Assembly (NCBI GenBank): GCA_958450365.1
Contig: CAUEEP010000730.1
Location: forward strand, 1 to 64,000
DNA from: Mesorhabditis belari
Lineage: Eukaryota; Nematoda; Chromadorea; Rhabditida; Rhabditidae
Direction: 5' to 3'
Length of the DNA: 64,000 bases
The position numbers were made by a program, and so were the translations under genes. Of the stretch, positions 32,683-43,584 are shown piece after piece; positions within the stretch are counted from its first letter, which is position 1; every line of letters starts with the position of its first letter. A model generated the notes under the pieces. It worked only from the letters and a program-made list of their open reading frames with translations. It ran no database searches and was not told the origin of the DNA.

Positions 32683-34372
32683 ATGGAAGGCCAAGAAACT
32701 AGTAGTTCGGTGAGATGTCAATTTTTTTCTTTTCTTAATCACGTTTAACCGTTTTGAAAAGGATTTAAGCTTCTCTAAATGATCTGTTTTTTATCACAAC
32801 TTTTATATTTTAGGAAACTCACCTCGATTTTGCTGTTCTCCCGGATGTTCCCCTTCTTTGGGTACTAGATTACTTGCCAGGACTACAAATTGAGAAGTAG
32901 CTTTTTTTGTTTTATAAAGTTTCAATAATAATGCTTAGATGTCGGGGAATTTCGCGTCTTTTTCATGGACGTATTGATATGAATCGGAAATCGCTGCCCA
33001 CCGTACAAGTTGATTCTCTGACGATTGACCAGAAGAAGGTCGACCATGAACTTCCTGCTAGTGATCATAACGAGGTAGTTTTCAGGAAGACCTTTAACTA
33101 GCGTTTTAGGTTGAACCAACTGTCTTCATCACGATTTTCTTCAAAGACCGCAAGCCATGCTGGCGAAAGTATGGAGCTGCTCCATTGAAGAAAGCCCTCA
33201 AGAGATTCGATCACATGTTTCCACGAATGTCGGTTGAAAGTCTCCATTTGGTACGGCTTTCAAAGTTTACGCACTGCGCCATCATTAAGCCATGCTCAAC
33301 ACAAAACATTAACGACAAAGTACAGACAAATGTAATGAGAACTTTTAGGAGCTTGAGTATTTCGACGACACCACGTTTCATCAATTGCTGAAGAGGTTTG
33401 AGGACTTCAACGTGAAATGCAAGAATCTTTTGGTGGTGACGGAGGGACAAAAGTTCCAGTGGAAGGATTTACGACCTATGCTACTTCAGCTTGAACCAGA
33501 GAACTTTTCTTTCACGGTTTATTATTTTTATTTCTCAACTAACCAATTTAGCTTCGTGGTGAAAATACCCCATTGACATCGTCATTCTGGCAAGATAAAT
33601 GCATTCGAGATTGTCGGGAGCTGTGCATTGGGGCGAAGAATTTGTGCTTTGATGATCAGGTCAAAATAATTAAATGTGCCTACTAAACAAATGAAATTCA
33701 TCTTTTATTAACACTGAAGATTGGCTAACAACATCAATGGTTATATCAAATTGTTGCTCTGCTTCTAGGTGCTCTTGAATTTTGCCTCTCTGAATTACAT
33801 GCTTGGTCGCACTGCTTGTACATTTAACGGAATCGCCTCATTTCTCAACGAATGGAAAGCCGGAACCCGAGAAGTGACCAAGATACGACTATGGGTTCAA
33901 TCTGATCTGAACATCAGAGCGGTGAGTGAAAGAATTAATTTTTGAGATGTTCGTGTTTAGTTCTTTGCGATGTTGTCTTGGAATGTCGAAATTGCAACGT
34001 CGGTCCGCCGCGATGATTTATTCGAGTATCGTACAGTTATTACGAATTCCCTGGGCAATAGCTCGAGCTATGGATCGAGGAAATCACGAACACGAAGAAA
34101 TTTTGGTAATTTTTTTAGATTGAGTTAGAAAACATCATTCTTGTCGTTCAATGTAATACGACAACCTTCTCCAAAAAGCGATTAAATAATCTGCTTTCAG
34201 TTTTGAGATGATGGACGACGACTACTACGACGGCTTGTACCCCAGTTGGGAGCCGAGTTGGAATCCCGATAAGTACCAGGATGACGATCGATTACGGTTA
34301 CGTGATGCGCCGGCTCGCGAGTTTCTTGATGTAGAAATTTTGAAAACTTGGCCCATTAAAGCTGAGAAATGA
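32683..34372 (+). pseudogene. F-box gene, copy 1 (frameshifted near the C-terminus)
   Basis: Same exon plan as the copy at 47749. The F-box region reads VLPDVPLLWVLDYLPGLQ (Trp where the other copies have Arg). In the exon following WNVEIATS a one-base deletion after NSLG (near 34052) shifts the frame relative to the KKLELWIEE sequence of the other copies, and a codon is inserted at about 34020. The last exon still encodes the acidic MMDDDYYDGLYPSW tail. Likely a decaying copy, unless the altered frame is tolerated. Confidence 0.75.
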
Positions 34373-34380
34373 CCATTTAT

Positions 34381-34687
34381 TTAAACTCTAAGAGACTCGG
34401 ATTTGAACTTATGACTTGAACTTCGTTTATTTCCTAAATCTAAAATCTTACGAATCTTTTTGAATCTGTGCCATTGTTGTGATTTTATTACTGAATTTGA
34501 TAAAACTTCTAAACGACGCATTACAGAGTTTATTTCGCAAATTATTTCTGTGTCCAGTTCTGTGTCCTCGTTGCCAACCCGCGAGTTATGGAGATCTGAA
34601 AGAAATTAGGACATAAACAGTTTAACAATTAACTCACTTTTAGTTTTTTTTAGTCGCTGCTTTCCGGGCGTTTGGAGAGGAATACAT
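34381..34687 (-). pseudogene. 87-residue small gene, copy 1 (frameshifted)
   Basis: Mirror of 43264-43569. One extra A in the run at the end of exon 1 turns ATKKTK into ATKKN followed by a stop. Confidence 0.75.
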
Positions 34688-34722
34688 AGCGTTTTACTCC
34701 TCTCTTTTTCTCCTCATCCAAG

Positions 34723-34901
34723 ATGACTAACGAATTCTCGTTCACTTTCCGGGCTGACGATGCAAAAATTGTGAGTCTTCTTAGCCTTGTTACATTTATC
34801 TTTTTTCCAAGGTCCCAAAAGTTATCCCAGACGACTACGGAGCGGGAATGTATCTGAATGGAAAACGAAATTTCGAGAAAGTGAGAAGGTTTTGTATTTA
34901 A
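34723..34901 (+). pseudogene. ACOT 3' fragment, copy 1
   Basis: Two exons matching the end of the thioesterase, from MTNEFSFTFRADDAKI to the FCI stop, with the same intron. One codon is missing (GAGM-YLNG). The ATG in the first exon leaves an intact mini-frame of 45 residues that could only encode part of a hotdog fold. It lies head-to-head, about 35 bp from the small gene start. Confidence 0.85.
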
Positions 34902-35218
34902 GTTCATTAGCGTTTTTCTGTCTAGTATTTATATTTCGCCATCTGTGATCTCTAGTATGTTTTTATCTCTAGTATTATGTTTTTAATAAACTCGAGTATT
35001 TTACAGCCAAACTCTTGAAACACTTACAAACATAAACAAAACGACTTGAAAATCGGTTTGGTTTTTTTGGTTTTTCTCCTGATCTTGCTTCATAAATTGC
35101 TTTTGAGAACTGAAATCACAATTCAAAACAACTACGGCCCAATATTTATTCTAAGAGAACGAACACAATGAGTGGCAATCAAAAAAAATTCCTGTAGGTT
35201 GTGCAGTGTTGTCCAAAT

Positions 35219-36876
35219 TCAACCCTAAAAAACGAACACCTTAAAATGCAAGGAAAACCGGTAGTTCTTTATCGGATAAACAAAAACAACCTTTCGTCGT
35301 CCCTTTGGAAGTTTTCCATTGGTCTTGTAGAATTGATAACTCGAACTGTCCATGTAAGACAAGTCAAATTCCTTTCGGAAGGCTTTCTCTCCTGCAAAAA
35401 AGAATAGAGAACGTAACAAATTTCGTAAGGATCAAAACCATTATTCACTAACCGGTGTTGATCTCATCGCAGGGCAGCAAGACTTTAATCGAGCATTTCC
35501 CATTTTCATCCACAACCAACACGGCGGCCTTGTTGTTCTAAAAAATAATTTATCCAGACACTAAAACAATGTTTTTACCCTCTCCGGGAAATATCGAGGC
35601 GCAGTAAATATCGTCATTAATTTCCTTCCACAAAAGAACCCATAACCATTTTGCATCATCTAAATCAGAATTATTTAAAAAACGCAACAAATTTGTATGC
35701 CTGGTGTGCCCGAACGATAAGGTCGATGTTGAGAGATTTGCACAATTTCACCACTTCGCTTTCGCCAAAATACACGGACACTCCTCGCACCTGATTCGGC
35801 ATGAATCTAAAGATACTCTGTGAAATATTCGATAAGAAGTAAGTAAACGGTTAATCTAACACCATGCTATGCAGTAAAAGTGGTTTACCCGATCAAATCA
35901 ATCATTGGATCAGCCCACAAGAGATCCATTGCCAATGGAGAAGTGCTAATATCATCGAGTGGACGTTGAATTTGACGGATATCGTCGAAGGTGTGAATGT
36001 TAGGGCCTAAACAAAAAGGTATGTTTAACTCACAACCGATCACTGACCAATTCCCCGTGCATGCAGAAGATCTTCTTTCCAACTAGTCCCGCCAGTGGCA
36101 ATAAAGCAAAGGTCTCGTTGAATGTTTGCCACAGCGCCTCAGCTTCTTCATTCTAAAAAATAATTTAACTGATTGTAAGGTATAAAGTTAACAAAGACTA
36201 TAGGACCAACCCCAAACCTATCTTGGAGCTCATCGAAGAAACCGTAGACTCGATTGATTGGTCGACACTCGTGATTTCCTCGAACTAAGCCATACTAAAA
36301 AAAACAATTCTTCATTTTTCATAAAGTTCTTCATAAAAACACAAACCTTTTTCGGGAAAAGGATCTTCAATACAAAGACAAGCATGATACATTCAAGAGA
36401 ACGCGAGCCACGGTCAACATAGTCGCCCAAGAAAAGATACCTGTAAGTATAAAATTATACAAAAACACAGGAAACGTTACTTCTGTGTGAGTGTTCCACT
36501 AACGGGTTCATTACGGTCTTTGTCGTTGAATAAGCTGAACATTCGCAGCAGGTCGTAGTACTACAATTTCAAAAAAACGATAAACGCAATAAAAAAAATG
36601 ATAACCTGTCCATGAATGTCACCGACAATCACAATTGGCGGGTTCATTTCGATGAGTGAGTTGTCCTTTTTCAACGCCTCTTTCGCCGCTCCCAATACTT
36701 GTGCCACTTCAGACAGTGTGTAGCCAATCTGTAAAAAGAACAAGTAAATGCTAATTTTAGTGATCACATTAAAACTTTTTCTATTTCAAAAGAAGCAAAT
36801 AACAAGCCCGTTTATCTCCGGTTGAATACTTTGGCGCGAGGTGTTTATGAAGGAACTTCCAGTAGAATTCCGACAT
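35219..36876 (-). pseudogene. PP1-like phosphatase, copy 1 (one-base deletion in the catalytic core)
   Basis: Near-identical to the copy at 50194-51852. At 36053-36056 the C-run is one base shorter (CCCC against CCCCC), breaking the frame within CMHGGIG, between the RGNHE and DLLWADP motifs. All other metal-site motifs (GDIHGQ, GDYVDRG, VRGNHE) are still readable. Inactive unless the deletion is a base-calling error. Confidence 0.8.
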
Positions 36877-37416
36877 CGATCTGTCTAAAACATGAAAGTT
36901 CGATTCAGCCAAAAATGGTTAAAACAAAAAGCTCGTTAAAGGATTAAAGGTCTTAAAAATGAATAAATAGCAAAGCAAACCTGTCCAGTGTTGAATTTAT
37001 CCGTTCGAGATGAAATAACACGTCACGAGAAGGTAATTGAAGTGAAGAAATAGAAAATATGATTTCTATCGAGTGTGAGGCTTTGCTTTATTTGAGGGAT
37101 AAGTGCAAATTTAAAAACCTCAGAAATGCAAAGCTAAATTTTGTCGAGAAATGGTTGAAGTTGCGTCTGGTTACCAGACTCTGGTAGGCGCATGGTTTTT
37201 CCGTTTCATTTTTCAGTCGAAGTGAAAGCAATTGTCTTGCGCCCAAATTTTAGTATCTCCTTTTTTTAACCGCCCCTTTGGCAGTATCTTGTTTATAGCT
37301 TAATTCAACCGTAAAACAAAAACAACTTTTGTGCTTGAACCATTTACACGACACATTCTTTTCTTTTGCTTCGTTTTACCGATATTTTGCCTGAGTATAA
37401 TTTTTCTTTTAGAAAA

Positions 37417-39470
37417 ATGGAGAAACTCAAGTTCGGACGGCGCCGACAAAACAACTGTGATGTGGAAGACGACGAGTTGATGGGAAAACAAGACGATAAT
37501 GGGGTAAGGCATTTCTTAAGAAAAATTTATGGGTAACTTGACTAAATTGAGATAAGATGTATGGAATTTATAAGCACTATTTTAGTCTGACAGGTCAAAG
37601 GGTTCGAAATTTTCGAGGTTGATGCGCAGATCCGGTCTGAAGAAGAAAACGCAACGTGCTAAACGGAAAGAAGCTCAGAAGAAAGCAAAACGGTTAGCTT
37701 TTATTTTAGCATTTTAAAAGTTAGAAGTCTTCTTTGAATTGGTTTAAACACACATGTATGAATGCTGAAGCACTATTAGTTATGACATATTTATTAACAG
37801 CTAAGGAAAAAGTCCATTGAATATGTTTTTGCTTCAGGGAATCAAACGATGAGGATGTGGACTCCGAAAATGAGACGAGCGACTCCTCCAACGCCAGCAA
37901 CACTACAAAAGAAGTAGATTTTCAAGACTATTCACGGTGCTCAGACAAATCGATTAAGATCTATCACTAATTTTGATACAAAACCCTTCACAGGCTATTT
38001 TCAAATCACTTTCAAATTAGGGTCAATCAACCGAGACTGAAGGGGAAACTAGTGGCAAAGAGTCTGAAGACACAGAAAATGACGACACAGAGCTTGAGGG
38101 GCGCCTGGTCGGCCGAAAGTTTGAACACACGGATGTGAAACAAAACGTTTTTGTAAGTTTATAAAGCAGTGTTCACAACATGTTTTTAGATGACCGTTAG
38201 AGTCATCGAATCACGAAATCTTCGGGACAGCGGCAATCTACGTGTTCGGGTGGGACTTGATGGGCGAACAAAGGTTATTTTTAATTGTTTAGTTAGTATA
38301 TCACACCATGTTTAGCCTACACGTGTCACAACCGAACTTCACCCAAAATGGCAACAAAATCTCAACTTTGCCATTGAAGAGTCACTTGAAAAAGCCGCGA
38401 ACAAAATGTTTTCTATTCAAGTAAACTTTGTGTTTCACCTCCGTGATCTAATGATTCTTAGGCTTACGCCGTTCGTCGAGTGCTCAACGACAAACTTCTT
38501 GGCCAATTTGAATGTCCACTCGCAATGGTGAAAATTTGTAGAAAACATTTGATGATTGATTCAGATAATGCATCAGCCGGGCGGTGTTGTACTCAACAAA
38601 TGGATTTCACTTGCTCCACCGCCAAAAGATGGAAGGCGAGCAGAAAGAGATGAAGATATTGGATTCATAAAGGTAAGTAATAAATACAACATTCTCAAAG
38701 TTAACAATGAAGATGTCAATGTCGGAATATCGCTTTTAAACTTCCAATTAGGCCTCAATTGCCGTGTACGGAGCTCGAGATACGCCGCCAATCTTTGAAG
38801 ATGATGACGAAAGTGAGGAAATTTTCAATGCTCGTCATTTCACTGGACATACTCTAAGAGTAGGAAGCATTTCCAACTTCATCACTTTACAGTTGGTGAG
38901 TTCAGATTCGACTTCATCGGCTGCTTCAATTGATTTCTGAAGTGCGTCATGAGATTATTTCAAAAGGCAAGAAACCGAAAACAGCTTCATTCTGCATCAA
39001 GGTTCTTTGAACGTTTAATTAAAAACTTTTTTCCTTTAAGGCGTTTTCTGGCGATTGCACTGAAGTGACATCGTTGAAGTTGTTGAAAGGGTCAGCAGTC
39101 AGTTTTGATCAAGAACTCTTGTTACCTTTTCTATGGCCAACTGTGATTAACAAGGTGCATCCAATGATCTATTACCCAATTCATTATGCTAGTTTAGTTC
39201 CACTTTCAACTCATTATGCATCGTGGTAAGAAAAATCGAATTATTGCACAGGTTAGCTGCTTTAACTAATTGATGTCATTATTGATACTTGAAGTAGGCT
39301 AGCATTCTGAAAATAAAAACGGAAAGAACCGAACTATCATATAATGGATCACAATACTTTCTGGTTTTGAGGTGAAACATTAAAGTTCGATTTGTAAAAT
39401 GCATTTTTAGCGCCTTCATCACTATACCCTTTTTGCTTCAATGATTGCATGCAATAAAATAATAGGAATC
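37417..39470 (+). pseudogene. Ferlin 5' fragment (truncated copy of fer-1-like gene)
   Basis: Matches 52393-54715 almost base for base. It covers the Lys/Asp-rich N-terminus and first C2 domain, then lacks about 250 bp that include the exon with the [14 protein letters not shown] motif (copy 2, 54313-54470), and ends near 39470. Without the remaining C2, DysF and transmembrane regions it cannot be a functional ferlin, though its promoter and N-terminal C2 domain are intact. Confidence 0.85.
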
Positions 39471-39607
39471 TATATTTTTAACAGCAAAGAGAAATACATG
39501 ACCTTTAAGACCTACTCAAAATTAGCATTTAGCCGGTAATTTACATGCAGAAGTGATGATGAGTCAGATGAATCAAAATCAATTCATTCAACTTCGAAAT
39601 TCGATTC

Positions 39608-41441
39608 ATGTTTGGCTGTTTGAGCGGGTTATATTCCCTATTTCGCTCGTTTTGCTGGGGCGACTCCGCGGCTGAAAGTTTGTTTTTTTTTGCCAAATTA
39701 CCTTTTTTTTATTCCCAGGACTCGCGGCCGGAGCTGATGACAAGACGACAGGTGAAAATGTTTTCTCCTATGATGCTCAGCAATATGGTTGGTTTGATGC
39801 TTCTTCTTTCTTTTATAAGACAAACGCATCCGATCTAGCACATTCGCTTTTTCATGAATACTAGACATGGGCAAATTCCGTCCCGAACCTAATTCCACCT
39901 TCGTTTTCTTGGTTGCTCCTTGATCGATTGGTCTGAAATTTTGTCTACGAGCAGTTAATGCCGAGCTCTACCTGTAGAGAAGATTTCAGATTAATCGGTC
40001 AAAGAACGGCCAAGAAAACGAAGGTGGAAATGAATACTACATTGTTTTCGTTTAGGTTTTCCGAAAGACCATGGAACGGACGGAGTCACGGTAGCTTTCA
40101 ACGAATCCTTCTCGCCTAATACGATCGTGGTGTGTGGTGTATTTTGATCTACATAGAGCTAGAGTTCTCTGAAGTTTGGGTTCCCTGTTATCTGAAAAGC
40201 GTGACACACGCCACAATCAATTGCCTTTTATATATAGTTGATTTTAGTGTTACGTTGATGCAAGCTATAATCCTAAAAGTGTGAACGGCATCGATACAGC
40301 TGCATGTGCGGGGTTTTTCGGCGAAGAACACCCGTTAAACTTGTGCGTTTCATGTTATTTGACTTGATCACTCTCGTTTAGTTCAATTCTTCTGAACGTT
40401 GAAACCAAAAAGAAGCTCAGCAACATGGATAAGGACGCCCGTGCAACCTATTTGGAAATCTTAGCAACAAAGACGGCTCTTGAGAGACTATTCAATTGGA
40501 AATACAGGTAAGGACCATTTGATCTGAAGTTAAATAAATTGTGGATTTGACAACTACTGAAAATAGGCTTTAAAACCGGATTGCAGAACTATCGAGCCTT
40601 ATCCGGATAAATTAAGCTTGTTGCATTTTTAACATTTCCTTCTTCTAGACCCGAAGAAGTGATCATTAGGTCTGATAGCCTGAATATGATCCGAGGATTG
40701 AACTTGAAATTGAAAGGAGCACGTTTTGGGCAAATTCGCGAAGAGTTTGGAATATTAATAATCGTCAAATTTGATCTTTTTTCAGAATTCTCCTACTCAT
40801 GGATGTTGCATCAAAGTTTCAAAGGCCAATACTCTTCCAACACGTGTACGGTCACAATGGCGATCCGGGCAACGAGACAGTTAGGATTTAATGGGTTTAA
40901 TGTGTAGCTGGATTATGTTTTTAAGGCCGATGCAATGGCGCGCTTTACAATGAAACATGGTGTAGAATTGGAAGGAACGATGATGGAACGCGACGATGAG
41001 CGTACGAAGTGAGACTTGGTTTCTTGATTTTAACTTTCTTGAAAAATACAGTTTGATTGGGGTAACGGAGTCCGACTGTTGGGAGGCAAAAAAAACTATA
41101 GAAAGGGGAAAATTAGGAAAAACACCCTTTGACTTGTGCTAATTTAGTAATAAAATAATGGCAAAGCTTAAAATAGTTGAACGCCATAAAGAAAGTAATG
41201 TAAGAAATGATGAGACAGTTCAATAAGACCTATTTCTCTCATAGTGGATTTCGTTCATTCATTCGCAACTTTTTATTAGATTTATTTGACTTATTATTTA
41301 CAGATATTGCAAGCACCCAAAAGAGATCAGCCACGACGAGAGAACTATCCCAAGCGATCCAAAGAAGCAAGGAATTTCACGCTGGGCAAAAGTCCCAGAC
41401 CTCAGGAAATCCATCCACAAAGCAGCGACTAAAAAAAACTA
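39608..41441 (+). CDS. RNase H1-type ribonuclease H (272 aa, 9 exons)
   Basis: Exons 39608-39677, 39719-39751, 40056-40139, 40248-40342, 40382-40507, 40649-40744, 40786-40879, 40926-41008 and 41304-41441 total 819 nt in frame. The RNase HI active site is complete: Asp in YVDASYN, Glu in TYLEILATK, Asp in IIRSDSLN, Asp in TADAMAR, with the GHNGDPGNE loop carrying the conserved His. Such enzymes cut RNA in RNA-DNA hybrids. The start MFGCLSGLYSLFRSF is hydrophobic and could be a targeting leader. A palindromic MITE lies in intron 2. The last codons (KAATKKN) are the same sequence as the end of small-gene exon 1, so the C-terminus is chimeric. If the donor at 41009 is not used, a TGA at 41010 ends the protein. 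Confidence 0.8.
39868..40040. mobile_element. Palindromic MITE, copy 2
   Basis: Same family as 20962-21135: inverted arms with CCACCTTCGTTTTCTTGG and TCTGAAATTTTGTCTAC. It is an intronic insertion in the RNase H gene. Confidence 0.8.
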
Positions 41442-41504
41442 AGTGAGTTAATTTTTAAACTGTATTTCCTAATTTCTTTTAGACCTCTCTACCAATACAA
41501 CAGT

Positions 41505-41925
41505 GCGCAACGGCAACCTACAGGAAATTTTTAAAATCCCCACTCAATGTATTCGTTCTCTTGCAATAAATATTGGGCCGTAGTTGTTTTGAATTGTGAT
41601 TTCAGTTCTCAAAAGCAATTTATGAAGCAAGATCAGGAGAAAAATCAAAAAACCAAACCGATTTTCAAGTCGTTTTGTTTATGTTTGTAGGTGTTTCAAG
41701 AGTCTAGGCTGTAAAATACTCGAGTTTATTAAAAACATAATGCTCCTAGAGATCACAGATGACAAAATATAAATACTAGACAGAAAAACACTAATGAGCT
41801 TAAATACAAAACCTTTTCACTTTCTCGAAATTTCGTTTTCCATTCAGATACAACATTCCCGCTCCGTAATCGTCTGGGATAACTTTTGGGACCTAGAAAT
41901 AAAACCGCGTTTGGAAAAAAAGAAA
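41505..41925. repeat. Direct repeat of 42730-43165 (PP1 tail plus ACOT fragment)
   Basis: Shared strings include GCAATAAATATTGGGCCG and AATAAAACCGCGTTTGGAAA. It contains an ACOT last exon on the minus strand (41800-41892). The right boundary is the left end of the large palindrome. Confidence 0.8.
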
Positions 41926-41937
41926 CTTTTTGTTTAG

Positions 41938-42723
41938 GCCCTAACATTCACACCTTCGACGATATCCGTCAAATTCAACGTCCACTCGATGATATTAGCA
42001 CTTCTCCATTGGCAATGGATCTCTTGTGGGCTGATCCAATGATTGATTTGATCGGGTAAACCACTTTTACTGCATAGCATGGTGTTAGATTAACCGTTTA
42101 CTTACTTCTTATCGAATATTTCACAGAGTATCTTTAGATTCATGCCGAATCAGGTGCGAGGAGTGTCCGTGTATTTTGGCGAAAGCGAAGTGGTGAAATT
42201 GTGCAAATCTCTCAACATCGACCTTATCGTTCGGGCACACCAGGCATACAAATTTGTTGCGTTTTTTAAATAATTCTGATTTAGATGATGCAAAATGGTT
42301 ATGGGTTCTTTTGTGGAAGGAAATTAATGACGATATTTACTGCGCCTCGATATTTCCCGGAGAGGGTAAAAACATTGTTTTAGTGTCTGGATAAATTATT
42401 TTTAGAACAACAAGGCCGCCGTGTTGGTTGTGGATGAAAATGGGAAATGCTCGATTAAAGTCTTGCTGCCCTGCGATGAGATCAACACCGGTTAGTGAAT
42501 AATGGTTTTGATCCTTACGAAATTTGTTACGTTCTCTATTCTTTTTTGCAGGAGAGAAAGCCTTCCGAAAGGAATTTGACTTGTCTTACATGGACAGTTC
42601 GAGTTATCAATTCTACAAGACCAATGGAAAGCTTCCAAAGGGACGACGAAAGGTTGTTTTTGTTTATCCAATAAAGAACTACCGGTTTTCCTTGCATTTT
42701 AAGGTGTTCGTTTTTAGGGTTGA
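41938..42723 (+). pseudogene. PP1-like phosphatase 3' fragment
   Basis: Only the exons from [16 protein letters not shown] to the KLPKGRRKG stop are present; the metal-binding exons GDIHGQ, GDYVDRG and RGNHE are absent because the palindrome arm ends here. Cannot encode an active phosphatase. Confidence 0.85.
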
Positions 42724-43042
42724 ATTTGGACAACACTGCACAACGGCAACCTACAGGAAATTTTTTAAATCCCCACTCAATGTGTTCGTTCTCTTGCAAT
42801 AAATATTGGGCCGTAGTTGTTTTGAATTGTGATTTCAGTTCTCAAAAGCAATTTATGAAGCAAGAACAAGGAGAAAAAACCAAGAAAACCAAACCGATTT
42901 TCAAGTCGTTTTGCTTCTGTTTGTAGGTGTTTCAAGAGTCTTGTTTCAAGACTGTAAAATACTCGAGTTTATTAAAAACATAATGCTCCTAGAGATCACA
43001 GATGACAAAATATAAATACTAGACAGAAAAACACTAATGAGC

Positions 43043-43228
43043 TTAAATACAAAACCTTTTCACTTTCTCGAAATTTCGTTTTCCCTTCAGATACAACATT
43101 CCCGCTCCGTAATCGTCTGGGATAACTTTTGGGACCTAGAAATAAAACCGCGTTTGGAAAAAAAGATTACGAAGACTCACAATTTCTGCATCGTCAGCCC
43201 GGAAAGTGAACGAGAATTCGTTAGTCAT
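43043..43228 (-). pseudogene. ACOT 3' fragment, left palindrome arm
   Basis: Minus-strand MTNEFSFTFR exon and last exon. The intron is altered (AACCGCGTTTGG insert) relative to the parent gene. Confidence 0.75.
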
Positions 43229-43263
43229 CTTGGATGAGGAGAAAAAGAGAGGAGTGAAACGCC

Positions 43264-43569
43264 ATGTATTCGTCTCCAAACGCCCCGAAAGCAGCGACCA
43301 AAAAAACTAAAGGTGAGTTAATTGTTCAACTGTTTATTTCCTAATTTCTTTCAGATCTCCATAACTCGCGGGTTGGCAACGAGGACACAGAACTGGACAC
43401 AGAAATAATTTGCGAAATAAACTCTGTAATGCGTCGTTTAGAAGTTTTATCAAATTCAGTAATCAAATCACAACAATGGCACAGTTTCAAAAAGATTCGT
43501 AAGATTTTAGACTTAGGAAATAAACTAAGTTCAAGTTATAAGTTCAAATCCGAATCTCTTAGAGTTTAA
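43264..43569 (+). CDS. Uncharacterised 87-residue protein (intact copy)
   Basis: Two exons (43264-43312, 43355-43569; 264 nt) join through a 42-nt intron with GTGAGT donor and TTTCAG acceptor. The protein starts MYSSPNAPKAATKKTK (basic, unstructured) and continues with an amphipathic helical stretch around TEIICEINSVMRRLEVLSN, then a basic KKIRKILDLGNK segment. No cysteine array or signal peptide. I do not recognise it. Its start lies about 35 bp from the ACOT fragment start on the other strand, and its stop is 15 bp from the F-box stop. The other two copies are damaged, so this would be the working one. Confidence 0.6.
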
Positions 43570-43584
43570 ATAAATGGTCATTTC

